Assembly (NCBI RefSeq): GCF_000144405.1
Contig: NC_014370.1
Coordinates: forward strand, 1-64,000
DNA: 64,000 nucleotides
Direction: 5' to 3'
DNA from: Prevotella melaninogenica ATCC 25845
Lineage (GTDB): Bacteria > Bacteroidota > Bacteroidia > Bacteroidales > Bacteroidaceae
Shown here in pieces: positions 9,421 through 19,260 of the stretch. The notes beneath the pieces were generated by a model that was not told where the DNA came from, did no database searches, and was given only the letters and a program-made list of their open reading frames with translations. The stretch's first letter is position 1. Each line of letters starts with the position of its first letter. The translations under genes were made by a program, and so were the position numbers.

Positions 9421-10026
9421 ATGTCATTTACAAAACATTGTAACGAGATTTTCAATCAGGCAATCCGTGATTATCATATTACGGACAACGTAGATACGCC
9501 GATTAATAACCCTTACGACAGAGATTCCATTGAAAACCGTCTCTATCTGAAATGCTGGATTGACACAGTACAGTGGCACTTCGAGGACCTTATCCGCGAC
9601 CCACATATCAACCCTGAAGAAGGAATGAGTCTCAAGCATCGTATTGACCGCTCTAACCAGGACCGTACAGACCTTGTTGAGCAGATTGATTCGTATTTCC
9701 GTCAGCTCTACTCTGACGTGACTCCACTCCCAGATGCAACTATCAATACCGAGAGTCCAGCATGGGCAGTTGACCGTCTGTCTATCCTTGCATTGAAGAT
9801 TTATCACATGAAGGAGCAGACTGAGCGCAAGGATGCTTCAGCTGAGCACGTTGAGAAATGTAAGTCTAAGCTGAATATCCTCCTCGAACAACAAAAGGAT
9901 CTCAGTCTTGCCATCGACCAATTGCTCGATGACATTGAGCATGGCCGTAAGTACATGAAGGTTTATCGTCAGATGAAGATGTACAACGACCCTGCAACCA
10001 ATCCGATTCTTTACAACAAGAAATAA
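9421..10026 (+). CDS. DUF4254 domain protein
   Basis: This is a 201-aa cytoplasmic helical protein of a Bacteroidota-restricted family. Start 9421 (MSFTKHCNEIFNQAI) follows the promoter at the right distance. The family lacks a known reaction. It is habitually found beside a family 9 glycosyltransferase, as here, which suggests a role in lipooligosaccharide or envelope glycan assembly. No catalytic motif is obvious. Confidence 0.8.
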   Translation: MSFTKHCNEIFNQAIRDYHITDNVDTPINNPYDRDSIENRLYLKCWIDTVQWHFEDLIRDPHINPEEGMSLKHRIDRSNQDRTDLVEQIDSYFRQLYSDVTPLPDATINTESPAWAVDRLSILALKIYHMKEQTERKDASAEHVEKCKSKLNILLEQQKDLSLAIDQLLDDIEHGRKYMKVYRQMKMYNDPATNPILYNKK

Positions 10027-10032
10027 AATGAT

Positions 10033-10060
10033 ACCCCTCCCACTCTGCATAGGGAGGGGT
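10033..10060. terminator. GC-rich hairpin after the DUF4254 gene
   Basis: ACCCCTCCC (10033-10041) pairs perfectly with GGGAGGGGT (10052-10060). No T run follows, so it may act as an mRNA stabiliser or as a factor-dependent stop. Confidence 0.6.
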
Positions 10061-10191
10061 GTAATTACTCGCTCAGAGTAAACATCAATGCGCTTTATTA
10101 GTTATTGAATAAGCATATCTTATTGCTTATCTTTATCAATAATAACCTTTTTCCTCTATTCTTTATCCTGCTTATTCATTTCTGTTAGCCT

Positions 10192-11241
10192 ATGAAAACC
10201 CCACATATTCTTATCATCCGATTCTCTGCTATGGGCGACATTGCTATGACAGTTCCCATCGTTTATTCGTTTGCAAAGCAGTATCCAGATGTGAGAATAA
10301 GTGTGCTTTCTCGTCCTTTTGCACAGCCATTCTTTCAGCATTTGGCACCAAATGTCGACTTTATGGCTGCCGATTTGAAAGAAGAATATAAAGGTTTTAG
10401 AGGATTAAACGCACTTTACCGTCGGTTGGTAGCAAAGCAATTTACAGCTGTAGCCGATTTCCATAACGTGCTTCGAACCCGTTACCTCCGCTTACGTTTC
10501 CTTCTCGATGGCAAATCTGTGGCACATATCAATAAGCATAAGCAAGGAAAGAAGTTACTCTGTCGGGAAGAAAATAAGGTTTTCATACAGCAGCCTACCT
10601 CTTTTCAAAACTATGCTGACGTACTCGAAGCATTAGGCTATCCTATTAAACCTGAATTTACGAGTATCTTCCCAACGGAAGGTGGCGACTTACAGCTTCT
10701 CCCTAATATAATAGGTGTAAAGCAACCATCGGAACGATGGATAGGTATAGCTCCTTTTGCAGCCCATGCAGGTAAGATGTATCCACAGGAAAAGATGGAA
10801 CTTGTAGTGCGAAAACTAACTGAGAAACATCCTTCTTGGCGTATCTTCCTCTTTGGTGGTGGTAAACAAGAAATAGAAATATTGAACCAATGGGCAGCAC
10901 AATATCCACAATGTCTTTGCGTTGCTAACGTCCTTAAAGGACTCGAAAAGGAACTCATCCTTATGAGTCATCTCAACACTATGGTCTCAATGGATAGTGC
11001 TAACATGCACCTTGCTTCCCTCACTGGTACACGCGTGGTAAGTGTATGGGGTGCAACCCATCCTTATTGTGGCTTTATGGGTTGGAAACAGAAGGAAGAA
11101 GATGCTGTTCAAATCAATACGCTCTCTTGCCGTCCTTGCTCTGTCTTTGGTAACAAGCCCTGCCATCGGGGTGACTTCGCTTGTATGAATAATATCCTCC
11201 CAGAAGAGATTATTCAGCGTATTGAAGAGGGATTGCTGTAG
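10192..11241 (+). CDS. glycosyltransferase family 9 (heptosyltransferase-like)
   Basis: This is a GT-B fold transferase likely to add a sugar to the lipid A core or another envelope glycan. The N-terminal RFSAMGDIAMTVPI matches the RxSxxGD acceptor-side motif of ADP-heptose transferases. The C-terminal half carries the donor-side stretch MDSANMHLASLTGTRVVSVW. At 349 aa it has the usual length. Several cysteines near the C-terminus (SCRPCSVFGNKPCHRGDFAC) resemble the cysteine cluster of many Bacteroidota members. Donor sugar is unknown. Confidence 0.88.
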   Translation: MKTPHILIIRFSAMGDIAMTVPIVYSFAKQYPDVRISVLSRPFAQPFFQHLAPNVDFMAADLKEEYKGFRGLNALYRRLVAKQFTAVADFHNVLRTRYLRLRFLLDGKSVAHINKHKQGKKLLCREENKVFIQQPTSFQNYADVLEALGYPIKPEFTSIFPTEGGDLQLLPNIIGVKQPSERWIGIAPFAAHAGKMYPQEKMELVVRKLTEKHPSWRIFLFGGGKQEIEILNQWAAQYPQCLCVANVLKGLEKELILMSHLNTMVSMDSANMHLASLTGTRVVSVWGATHPYCGFMGWKQKEEDAVQINTLSCRPCSVFGNKPCHRGDFACMNNILPEEIIQRIEEGLL

Positions 11242-11300
11242 GAATAGAATATAGAAAGATTTTAAAGAATAAAGATATAAAACTTCAACACCATAAAAGT

Positions 11301-11921
11301 ATGAAACAAACTGCACTCTTCTTCGTCTTTCTTCTTACCCTCCTATCCTCCTGTTGTACTAAGACTTGTCAAAAAACAACAGAAAGTAATGCATTAGACA
11401 GTTTAGTTCTTGTAGACACCACAGAGATGAAATCAGCCTTTTTGGGATGTATTCATCGTTTTATTAAGCAATATCCTAAGGATAGTACGTTTATTCTTAA
11501 ATGTGGATATGGATATGAAGATCACGGTGTTTATACAAATGGTGTCTATATCAACAGTGACGTTTTTGTTATCCAACCAGCTTATTACGATATGTTTATG
11601 GGTGGAGAATGGTCTATTGATGATATGTATCCTTCACATTATTTCAAGATAGACAACCGCATCGTCTTCCTCTGCTCACGTTCAGATTCCTTTATGAAGC
11701 AGGAGAAATACCGGAAAGCCTACAGTCAGATAGTGTCTGATAGCCTACGTGTACACTATGAAGATTTTGCTTTTATCCTTGTTGAACACAAAGACAATAA
11801 GGCTACATTGCTGTCAAGTGAAGAAATGAGAAAGCGAAAGATTAGTCCTATCAGTGGTTTTAGAACAGTTGTCAAGTTCAAAGCTCCAAAACTTACGGAT
11901 GAGTCATCAGATGACGAATAA
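11301..11921 (+). CDS. lipoprotein of unknown function
   Basis: This is a 206-aa protein with a lipoprotein signal peptide (FFVFLLTLLSSC, lipid-bearing Cys18). The mature part has no domain I recognise and is rich in Asp, Tyr and Lys. It starts 60 bases after the glycosyltransferase on the same strand, so co-transcription is possible. Location in the outer or inner membrane is inferred from the lipobox only. Confidence 0.7.
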   Translation: MKQTALFFVFLLTLLSSCCTKTCQKTTESNALDSLVLVDTTEMKSAFLGCIHRFIKQYPKDSTFILKCGYGYEDHGVYTNGVYINSDVFVIQPAYYDMFMGGEWSIDDMYPSHYFKIDNRIVFLCSRSDSFMKQEKYRKAYSQIVSDSLRVHYEDFAFILVEHKDNKATLLSSEEMRKRKISPISGFRTVVKFKAPKLTDESSDDE

Positions 11922-12282
11922 GCTTGTCAAGCAGAAGGGCAAGGCGATTTTTATTTGATAAAGAGATAAACTATAATTTTAGATAGCGAAATAAGTGCTT
12001 TTTGTAAGCAATAAATAGAGATTTTGAACAGCTAAAAGTATTTCAATTTTAAACAAAAAGAATACTTAATTCTTTTCTATTTTGGAAAACAATTAAAAGT
12101 AAATTTGTTCTCAAAATATTCCGTTTTGGATAACTATTATCTCACTTTTTTTTCTTAACTTTGTCCATACAAAAACCCGCTAAAAGGCGTAAGTTACTAA
12201 TAATATGTTACTTATACGTAAATAAGTAAGTCTCAATAGCGAATTGAAGTAGTACAAAATAGAAAACTTTATAAAAGAAGTA
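11922..12282. other. upstream region of nrdA
   Basis: This AT-rich region has a good -7 element TAACTTTG at 12156-12163, but no -33 TTTG at the right distance (the nearest is 27 bp away). Short direct repeats of GTTACTTA type occur at 12190-12230. I could not identify an NrdR box. Confidence 0.45.
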
Positions 12283-14802
12283 ATGAATATAACAAAACGT
12301 AATGGAGAAGTAGAAGTCTATAATAACGAAAAGATTTCAATAGCCATTAAAAAGAGTTTTATCAGCACCGGAAAGGATATTTCAGACAATGAGATAGCCG
12401 GAATGGTAAGCGAAGTAGAGCAGTTCATCAAAGAGAACCCTGAACTGCGCACTGTGGAGGATATCCAGAACCGTGTAGAGAAGTGTCTTATGGCACATGG
12501 TCATTACGATGAAGCGAAGAATTATATTCTCTTCCGCTATCAGCGTAATGAGCAGCGACAAGCTATTAATTACATTGTGTGGACTGCTGACGATCGTGAG
12601 TTGGCTGATGTGTTGCACAGTGTAGCACGAGAATACCGCGAGCGTTCTTATAGTATGGTGACTCTTCAGGAGAAGTTCTCAAGTTTCACTAAGCCTGGTA
12701 TGTCACAGAAAGACTCAATTGATGCACTTATCAAGGCTGCTGTAGAATTGACAACACCAGAGGCTCCAGCATGGGAGATGATTTCAGCACGTATTCTTTC
12801 TTATCGTTCTGAGAAGAAAATCACCCGTTTGGAGGAAGAGTTGGGACTCAAGACCTTCTATCGTAAGGTTAAATATATGACCGAAGAAGGACTTTATGGT
12901 GATTATATTCTTCAGAACTATAGTGAAGAAGAAATCAACGAGGCTGCTACTTTCATTGACCCTGAACGCAATAAGCTCCTTAATTATTCAGGTCTTGATC
13001 TACTTCTAAAGCGTTATGTTATAAAAAATTACTCTGGTAAAGTGATTGAGCGTGTACAGGAAATGTTCCTTGGAATTGCACTTCATCTTGCTATGCCAGA
13101 GAAGGAAGACCGTCTTATGTGGGTACGTCGTATCTATGACTTACTCAGTAAGTTGGAAGTAACAATGGCAACACCTACCCTTTCTAATTCTCGTAAGCCA
13201 AGTCATCAGCTTTCAAGTTGCTTCATTGACACCGTACCAGACAGTTTGGATGGTATCTATCGTAGCTTGGACAACTTCTCACAGGTGAGCAAGTTTGGTG
13301 GTGGTATGGGTATGTACTTCGGTAAGGTACGTGCAACAGGTGGTAATATCCGTGGTTTCAAGGGTGTAGCAGGTGGTGTAATCCGCTGGATGCGACTTGT
13401 TAATGACACTGCTGTAGCTGTTGATCAGTTGGGTATGCGCCAAGGTGCTGTAGCCGTTTACTTAGATGTATGGCACAAAGACTTACCAGAATTCCTACAA
13501 CTTCGTACCAACAACGGTGACGATCGTATGAAGGCACACGATATCTTCCCAGCAATTTGCTATCCAGACTTATTCTGGAAGATGGCAGAGGAAGACATGA
13601 ATCAGAACTGGTCACTCTTCTGTCCTAACGAAATTATGCGTATCAAGGGTTACTGTCTTGAGGATTGTTATGGCGAAGAGTGGGAACGTAAGTACCTTGA
13701 TTGTGTGAATGATCAGCGTCTTTCACGTCGTGTTATTAGCATTAAGGATATTGTTAGATTGGTTCTTCGTTCTGCTGTTGAGACTGGAACACCATTTACA
13801 TTCAACCGTGACACAGTGAACAGAGCTAATCCTAACGCTCATAAGGGAATGATTTACTGCTCTAATCTCTGTACAGAGATAGCTCAGAACATGGCTCCTA
13901 TTGAGACAGTATCTAAGGAAGTAGAGACAAAGGATGGTGATACTGTTGTCGTTACAACTACTCGTCCAGGTGAGTTTGTCGTATGTAACTTGGCAAGTTT
14001 GTCACTTGGTAGACTTCCATTGGAGGATGAGGAGAAGATGAAAGAAAAGGTAGCAACCGTTGTTCGTGCACTCGACAACGTTATCAACCTTAACTTCTAT
14101 CCTGTTCCTTATGCACAGCTTACCAACCAGCGTTATCGTTCTATTGGCTTGGGTATTAGTGGTTATCACCATGCTCTTGCTAAGCGTCGCATTAAGTGGG
14201 AGAGTGAAGAGCATTTGGAGTTTATGGATAAGGTGTTCGAGACAATCAACCGAGCAGCTATTCTTGCCAGCTCAAACCTTGCTAAGGAAAAGGGAAGCTA
14301 TCAATTCTTTGAGGGAAGTGACTGGCAAACAGGTACCTACTTTGATAAGCGTGGTTATGACAGTGCTGAATGGCAGGATGTCCGTAAGACAGTTGCCTTA
14401 CAGGGTATGCGTAATGCTTATCTTCTTGCAGTCGCACCAACCAGCAGTACAAGTATTATTGCAGGTACAACAGCCGGCTTAGACCCAATCATGAAGCGTT
14501 TCTTCTTAGAAGAGAAGAAGGGAAGTATGCTTCCACGTGTTGCTCCTGAGCTTTCAGATGAGACCTACTGGATGTATAAGAGTGCTTATCTTATCAACCA
14601 AAAGTGGAGTGTTCGTGCTTCTGGTGTACGTCAGCGTCATATCGACCAGGCACAGAGTATGAACCTCTATATCACCAATGACTTCACAATGCGCCAGATA
14701 CTCGACCTTTACTTACTTGCTTGGAAAGAGGGTGTTAAGACTATCTACTATGTGCGTAGTAAGTCATTAGAGGTGGAAGAGTGCGAGAGCTGCTCATCAT
14801 AA
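12283..14802 (+). CDS. nrdA: class Ia ribonucleotide reductase, alpha subunit
   Basis: NrdA reduces ribonucleoside diphosphates to deoxyribonucleotides together with NrdB. An ATP-cone lies at residues ~1-90 (MNITKRNGEVEVYNNEKISIAI). Active-site cysteines are Cys313 (LSSCF), Cys530 in SNLCTEI with Asn528 and Glu532, and Cys568 (VCNLAS). The radical-transfer tyrosines are Tyr822-Tyr823 (TIYYVR). The shuttle pair at the C-terminus is Cys834/Cys837 (CESCSS). Length 839 aa is complete. nrdB follows after a 221-base repeat-rich gap. Confidence 0.97.
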   Translation: MNITKRNGEVEVYNNEKISIAIKKSFISTGKDISDNEIAGMVSEVEQFIKENPELRTVEDIQNRVEKCLMAHGHYDEAKNYILFRYQRNEQRQAINYIVWTADDRELADVLHSVAREYRERSYSMVTLQEKFSSFTKPGMSQKDSIDALIKAAVELTTPEAPAWEMISARILSYRSEKKITRLEEELGLKTFYRKVKYMTEEGLYGDYILQNYSEEEINEAATFIDPERNKLLNYSGLDLLLKRYVIKNYSGKVIERVQEMFLGIALHLAMPEKEDRLMWVRRIYDLLSKLEVTMATPTLSNSRKPSHQLSSCFIDTVPDSLDGIYRSLDNFSQVSKFGGGMGMYFGKVRATGGNIRGFKGVAGGVIRWMRLVNDTAVAVDQLGMRQGAVAVYLDVWHKDLPEFLQLRTNNGDDRMKAHDIFPAICYPDLFWKMAEEDMNQNWSLFCPNEIMRIKGYCLEDCYGEEWERKYLDCVNDQRLSRRVISIKDIVRLVLRSAVETGTPFTFNRDTVNRANPNAHKGMIYCSNLCTEIAQNMAPIETVSKEVETKDGDTVVVTTTRPGEFVVCNLASLSLGRLPLEDEEKMKEKVATVVRALDNVINLNFYPVPYAQLTNQRYRSIGLGISGYHHALAKRRIKWESEEHLEFMDKVFETINRAAILASSNLAKEKGSYQFFEGSDWQTGTYFDKRGYDSAEWQDVRKTVALQGMRNAYLLAVAPTSSTSIIAGTTAGLDPIMKRFFLEEKKGSMLPRVAPELSDETYWMYKSAYLINQKWSVRASGVRQRHIDQAQSMNLYITNDFTMRQILDLYLLAWKEGVKTIYYVRSKSLEVEECESCSS

Positions 14803-15002
14803 TTCACAATTCACAATTCAGAATTCATAATTATGATTACTACTATTTACTGAATAGCAGAAATTCATTGAGTAAGTAGACTAACAAAATAATAGTTTAC
14901 ATCACTAATCATAATTATGAATTGTGAATTATAAATTATGAATTAAAGTAGTAATCATAATTATGAATTATGAATTGTGAATTATGAATTAATACAATTA
15001 AT
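14803..15002. repeat. AT-rich inverted repeats between nrdA and nrdB
   Basis: Left arms built from AATTCACAATTC and GAATTCATAATTATGATTAC (14810-14843) pair with right arms GTAATCATAATTATGAATT (14951-14969) and ATCATAATTATGAATTGTG (14908-14926). A long AT-only hairpin could form in the nrdA-nrdB transcript. The same arms recur at 16080-16270 after nrdB. Confidence 0.85.
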
Positions 15003-15023
15003 GGATTTAATATATAAGAAATA

Positions 15024-16070
15024 ATGGACAATCAATTAAAACGTAATACCTTATTCAATCCTTCAGGCGATATAGAATTGCGCTTGAGACGAATGATTGG
15101 TGGCAATACTACTAATTTGAATGACTTCAATAATATGAAGTATTCATGGGTAAGTGACTGGTACAGACAGGCAATGAATAACTTCTGGATTCCAGAAGAA
15201 ATCAATCTTTCACAAGACTTTAAGGACTATCCACGTCTTGAAAAGGCTGAACGTACAGCCTATGATAAGATTCTGAGCTTCCTTGTTTTCCTTGATTCGC
15301 TTCAGAGCAATAACCTCCCAACCCTTAGTGAGTATATCACTGCAAACGAAGTAAACCTCTGTCTGCATATTCAGGCATTCCAAGAGTGTATCCATAGTCA
15401 GAGTTATAGCTACATGCTCGACACTATCTGTAGTCCTGAAGAGCGTAACGACATTCTTTATCAGTGGAAGACTGATGAGCACCTCTTGAACCGTAATAAG
15501 TTTATTGGTGACTGTTACAATGAGTTCCATGAGAAAAGAGATAAGTTCAGTTTGATGAAAACACTCATTGCTAACTTTATCCTTGAAGGTATCTACTTCT
15601 ACAGCGGATTTATGTTCTTCTATAATCTCAGCCGAAATGGTAAGATGTCGGGGTCTGCACAGGAGATTCGCTATATCAATAGAGATGAGAATACACACCT
15701 ATGGCTCTTCCGTAGCATTATTCTTGAGCTGAAGAAAGAGGAGCCTGATATGTTTACTCCAGAGAAGATAAAGGTTTATGAGGATATGATGCGTGAGGGT
15801 GTACGTCAGGAGATAGCATGGGGTCAATACGTTATCGGTAACGATGTGCAGGGTCTTAACGCTCAGATGGTATCTGACTATATCCGTTATTTGGGTAATC
15901 TTCGCTGGTCTGGACTTGGATTCGGTTTCCTCTATGACGACAACCAGAAAGAACCAGAGAACATGAAGTGGGTTGGGCAGTATTCAAATGCTAATATGGT
16001 AAAGACCGACTTCTTCGAAGCTAAGAGTACAGCTTACGCCAAGAGTACTGCACTGATTGATGACTTGTAA
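15024..16070 (+). CDS. nrdB: class Ia ribonucleotide reductase, beta subunit
   Basis: NrdB carries the di-iron tyrosyl radical cofactor. Alignment to the family by eye places the metal ligands at Asp91, Glu121, His124, Glu188, Glu222 and His225. The radical tyrosine is Tyr128 (ECIHSQSYSY), so it is the classical tyrosyl-radical type. Length 348 aa is normal. The C-terminus (STALIDDL) ends in the acidic tail that docks into NrdA. AT-rich inverted repeats sit on both sides of the gene. Confidence 0.97.
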   Translation: MDNQLKRNTLFNPSGDIELRLRRMIGGNTTNLNDFNNMKYSWVSDWYRQAMNNFWIPEEINLSQDFKDYPRLEKAERTAYDKILSFLVFLDSLQSNNLPTLSEYITANEVNLCLHIQAFQECIHSQSYSYMLDTICSPEERNDILYQWKTDEHLLNRNKFIGDCYNEFHEKRDKFSLMKTLIANFILEGIYFYSGFMFFYNLSRNGKMSGSAQEIRYINRDENTHLWLFRSIILELKKEEPDMFTPEKIKVYEDMMREGVRQEIAWGQYVIGNDVQGLNAQMVSDYIRYLGNLRWSGLGFGFLYDDNQKEPENMKWVGQYSNANMVKTDFFEAKSTAYAKSTALIDDL

Positions 16071-16079
16071 GTTTAATTC

Positions 16080-16272
16080 ATTATTAATTCAGAATTCATA
16101 ATTCACAATTCATAATTATGATTACATTGGTAATTCATAATTTATAATTCACAATTCATAATTATGATTACTCCTTATTGCTAATGTTATGTTTAGGATT
16201 TTCCTTTCATAACACCCAAAATAAGTAATCATAATTATGAATTGTGAATTTTGAATTATGAATTATGAATTT
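16080..16272. repeat. AT-rich inverted repeats downstream of nrdB
   Basis: Two copies of AATTCATAATTATGATTAC (near 16113 and 16157) face GTAATCATAATTATGAATT (16226-16244), with accessory AATTCACAATTC repeats. The arms are the same as those between nrdA and nrdB. Confidence 0.85.
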
Positions 16273-16560
16273 CTTTTTATCCAAAGTACGAACTATAACC
16301 ATGAAAGACATCAACTATATTCTCTTTACTTTTGGTATTTTGTCTCTTTAATAATCATAAGTTGCTTTATAATTACCAATCTATTACAACGTAATTAACA
16401 CATAACACCATTAGTGTTAACCCTTAGCACACTATGTGCGGAGCATCAGCACAACGCTTAAAGATGGCATAAAAAGTGATTAGAGCTATTATAATACATC
16501 GTAGAACACGAATGATTCCTTTATAAGGGAACATTTACTAAACAATACTTATACAGATAT
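16273..16560. other. AT-rich spacer before the DnaA-box cluster
   Basis: No gene is seen here. It holds palindrome array B (16405-16457). Its AT-richness would suit a DNA-unwinding element if the adjacent cluster is an origin. Confidence 0.4.
16405..16457. repeat. GCAC..GTGC palindrome array B (22-bp period)
   Basis: Units are ACACCATTAGTGT (16405), GCACACTATGTGC (16427) and a degenerate GCACAACGC (16449). It belongs to the same family as array A. Confidence 0.8.
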
Positions 16561-16890
16561 TGAACTAATAACTGTTGATAACTCTGTGGAAAACTATGTT
16601 GATAACTATTTTATAACTCTGTGGATATCCACACAAGAAGAGAAGAAGAAGCTTCTATGTGGATATCCACAAGGTTATTAATGCAGTTTTATAGAAGTTT
16701 TACACAACTTTCATATCAAAAAAGATATAAACTTATTATCTTTGCATCAATTGTGGATAATGTGGATAACTCAGTATAATACCTGAATATCAAACAGTAG
16801 AAATGAGGATAACTTGTTAATAAAGTAACCTCTAAGTTTGATAACTATTCTGGCAAGAAAATGGGTAAAAAGTTCTGCACTAATCCACAG
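16561..16890. other. DnaA-box cluster, candidate chromosomal origin (oriC)
   Basis: Two exact tandem DnaA boxes, TGTGGATAA, lie at 16752-16760 and 16761-16769. Two copies of the palindrome TGTGGATATCCACA (16620-16633 and 16658-16671) each contain two overlapping one-mismatch boxes. Further one-mismatch boxes are TGTTGATAA (16573 and 16597), TGTGGAAAA (16585), TGAGGATAA (16804) and TAATCCACA (16881). That is about eleven boxes in 320 bp of non-coding AT-rich DNA. An alternative is a DnaA-regulated promoter region, since TATCTTTG (16737-16744) could serve the DUF3108 gene. Confidence 0.65.
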
Positions 16891-16971
16891 CCTATCATAC
16901 TAAAACATTCTTTTTTCTTTTAAAAGAGAAATAAAGAATAATATTAAAGTTGAACGGATAAAACGGAGAAT

Positions 16972-17781
16972 ATGAAAAAGTTTAAGATTTATATAGTTTG
17001 TCTCTTTGCGATGATTGCCGTCAGTACCACCGCACAGTGTACATTCCGTAACACGGCGTTTAGCAGTGGAGAGTATCTTACCTACAACCTTTATTATAAC
17101 TGGAAGTTTATTTGGGTAAAGGCAGGTACAGCTTCTTGGTATACGGTTTCCTCTACTTATAAGGGTATTCCGGCTTATCGTGCTTCATTGACGACACGTG
17201 GTAATGGTAAACTTGACGATTACTTTGTATTGCGTGACACGTTACTTACTTATAATTCAAAGCAGATGGAGCCACTCTACTTCCGTAAGGGAGCAAGGGA
17301 AGGAAAGCGATATACGGTAGATGAGATATTCTACACTTATCCAAATGGTAAATGTAAGCTACGCCAGCACAGAATCAATAACGAGGGAAAACATCAATGG
17401 ATGGAGAATACCTACGATGATTGTTGTTTCGATATGATGAGTATCTTCTTGCGTGCACGTAGTTTTAATCCAGAGAACTGGAAGAAAGGTGAGGTGGTGA
17501 AGTTCCCTATCGTAGATGGAAATAGCCGCCATGCCGGTCGTATAGTTTATGGTGGTAAGGAGAATATCAAGGCTGACAATAATCATAAGTATCGTTGTTT
17601 GCGTCTCACCTATTATGAATATGAGGATGATAAGTGGCGTGAAATAGCTAATTTCTATGTAACAGACGACAGCAACCATATCCCTGTTCGTCTTGATATG
17701 AGTTTGAAGTTTGGTTCAGCTAAGGCCTTCCTTGTTTCTATGAAGGGAATTAATAGTCCGATTACATCAGAGGTAAAATAG
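16972..17781 (+). CDS. DUF3108 domain protein, exported
   Basis: This is a 269-aa protein with an N-terminal signal peptide (MKKFKIYIVCLFAMIAVSTTAQ). The body matches the DUF3108 pattern: an opening FSSGEYLTYNLYYNWKFIWV, then …KAGTASW, and a beta-rich body ending in the RLDMSLKFGSAKAFL strand pair. The fold is thought to be a periplasmic beta-structure; the function is unknown. It is transcribed away from the candidate origin and is followed by a hairpin. Confidence 0.8.
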   Translation: MKKFKIYIVCLFAMIAVSTTAQCTFRNTAFSSGEYLTYNLYYNWKFIWVKAGTASWYTVSSTYKGIPAYRASLTTRGNGKLDDYFVLRDTLLTYNSKQMEPLYFRKGAREGKRYTVDEIFYTYPNGKCKLRQHRINNEGKHQWMENTYDDCCFDMMSIFLRARSFNPENWKKGEVVKFPIVDGNSRHAGRIVYGGKENIKADNNHKYRCLRLTYYEYEDDKWREIANFYVTDDSNHIPVRLDMSLKFGSAKAFLVSMKGINSPITSEVK

Positions 17782-17860
17782 CAAAAACCGAGGTAAGTTC
17801 TTATCTTATATATAAAGAATAAGGGCTTATAACGTACGATATAAAACTATTCCTTATACT

Positions 17861-17898
17861 TATAGGGGTATAACGTGACATAAGCGTTATGCCCCTAT
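17861..17898. terminator. hairpin between the DUF3108 gene and ychF
   Basis: TATAGGGGTATAACG (17861-17875) pairs with CGTTATGCCCCTATA (17884-17898) with one G-U pair. No T run follows on either strand. Confidence 0.55.
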
Positions 17899-17980
17899 AA
17901 TCGTATGATAGAGATGAGATTGACTTCATATGTATTCCACCTTATTTCCACTTCTTCTCGCTTATATCGAATTAATTATG

Positions 17981-17988
17981 TAATTTTG
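17981..17988 (+). promoter_or_regulatory. -7 element upstream of ychF
   Basis: TAATTTTG matches TAnnTTTG. No TTTG lies 19-21 bp upstream, so the call is partial. The rest of the gap before ychF is ordinary AT-rich sequence. Confidence 0.4.
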
Positions 17989-18084
17989 CAGAAAATAAGC
18001 AGCATACGATAAAGAGAAAGGAAACTTCCTTTGCGCTCGTTAGCTTTTATTTTTGGACAAAAGAAATAAACGTTTATTTAAGAT

Positions 18085-19188
18085 ATGGCATTAAAATGTG
18101 GTATAGTAGGACTACCAAACGTAGGTAAGTCCACACTTTTCAACTGCTTGAGCAGTGCCAAAGCACAAGCAGCTAACTTCCCTTTCTGTACGATTGAGCC
18201 GAACCTCGGCGTAATTACCGTTCCTGACGAGCGTTTGAATAAGCTCGCTGAGATTGTTCATCCGGGACGAATCGTACCTGCTACCTGTGAGATTGTCGAC
18301 ATCGCAGGACTCGTTAAGGGTGCTTCAAAGGGTGAAGGATTGGGTAACAAGTTCCTTGGCAATATTCGTGAGTGCGATGCTATCATTCATGTAATCCGCT
18401 GTTTCGAGGACGATAACGTGGTACGTGAGGGTGGTATGGCAGTCAACCCGATTGAAGATAAGGAGATTATCGATACAGAGTTGCAGCTCAAAGACCTTGA
18501 AACCATCGAGGCACAGCTTGCTAAACAGCAGAAAGTTGCTGCTGCAGGCAATAAAGATGCTAAGGTAATGGTATCTGTCTTGGAGGCTTATAAGGAAGTC
18601 TTAGAGCAGGGTAAGAATGCTCGTAGTGTTGAGTTTGAAAGCAAGGAAGAACAGCAAGCAGCGCACGACCTCTTCCTCTTGACAACAAAACCTGTACTTT
18701 ACGTTTGCAATGTAGACGAATCAAGTGCGAAGACAGGTAATGAATATAGTCAGATGATTGAGAAGATTGCAGCTGAAGAAGGTGCTGAAGCAATGATCAT
18801 CGCTGCTAAGACAGAGGAGGATATCGCTTCTTTGGAGAGCTATGAGGATAAGAAAATGTTCCTTGACGAGCTTGGCTTGGAAGAAAGTGGTGTGAGCCGA
18901 CTTATTAATAAGGCATATCATCTGCTCAATCTCCAGACCTTTATCACCGCTGGTGAGATGGAGGTAAAGGCATGGACCTTCCATAAGGGATGGAAAGCTC
19001 CGCAGTGTGCGGGTGTTATCCATACCGACTTTGAAAAGGGTTTTATTCGTGCAGAGGTCATTAAGTACGACGATTACATTAAATATGGTTCTGAGGCAGC
19101 TATTCGTGAGGCTGGTAAACTTGGCATCGAAGGTAAGGAATACGTTGTACAAGACGGTGACATCATGCACTTTAGATTTAATGTATAG
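18085..19188 (+). CDS. ychF: redox-regulated ATPase YchF (Obg-like)
   Basis: This is a ribosome-associated P-loop NTPase of the OLA1/YchF group. The P-loop GLPNVGKST lies at residues 9-17. The switch motif is [20 protein letters not shown], a helical insert spans ~130-200, and a TGS domain follows at ~280-365. At 367 aa it is full length. It is a conserved single-copy housekeeping gene, linked in other bacteria to translation and oxidative stress responses. Confidence 0.95.
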   Translation: MALKCGIVGLPNVGKSTLFNCLSSAKAQAANFPFCTIEPNLGVITVPDERLNKLAEIVHPGRIVPATCEIVDIAGLVKGASKGEGLGNKFLGNIRECDAIIHVIRCFEDDNVVREGGMAVNPIEDKEIIDTELQLKDLETIEAQLAKQQKVAAAGNKDAKVMVSVLEAYKEVLEQGKNARSVEFESKEEQQAAHDLFLLTTKPVLYVCNVDESSAKTGNEYSQMIEKIAAEEGAEAMIIAAKTEEDIASLESYEDKKMFLDELGLEESGVSRLINKAYHLLNLQTFITAGEMEVKAWTFHKGWKAPQCAGVIHTDFEKGFIRAEVIKYDDYIKYGSEAAIREAGKLGIEGKEYVVQDGDIMHFRFNV

Positions 19189-19199
19189 CCCCTATTTAA

Positions 19200-19221
19200 C
19201 CCCTCTCTGCTCAGAGAGGGG
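19200..19221. terminator. hairpin between ychF and lgt
   Basis: CCCCTCTCTG (19200-19209) is the exact complement of CAGAGAGGGG (19212-19221) with a two-base turn. The stem is strong but not followed by a T run. Confidence 0.6.
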
Positions 19222-19260
19222 ATAATTATTGGTGCTATCTTCACTTTTAATAGCATAACT

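Noticed and set aside
11922..12282. NrdR-box pair upstream of nrdA
   Set aside because: I could not find two properly spaced ACAnwATATnTTGTG-like boxes; only short direct repeats are present.
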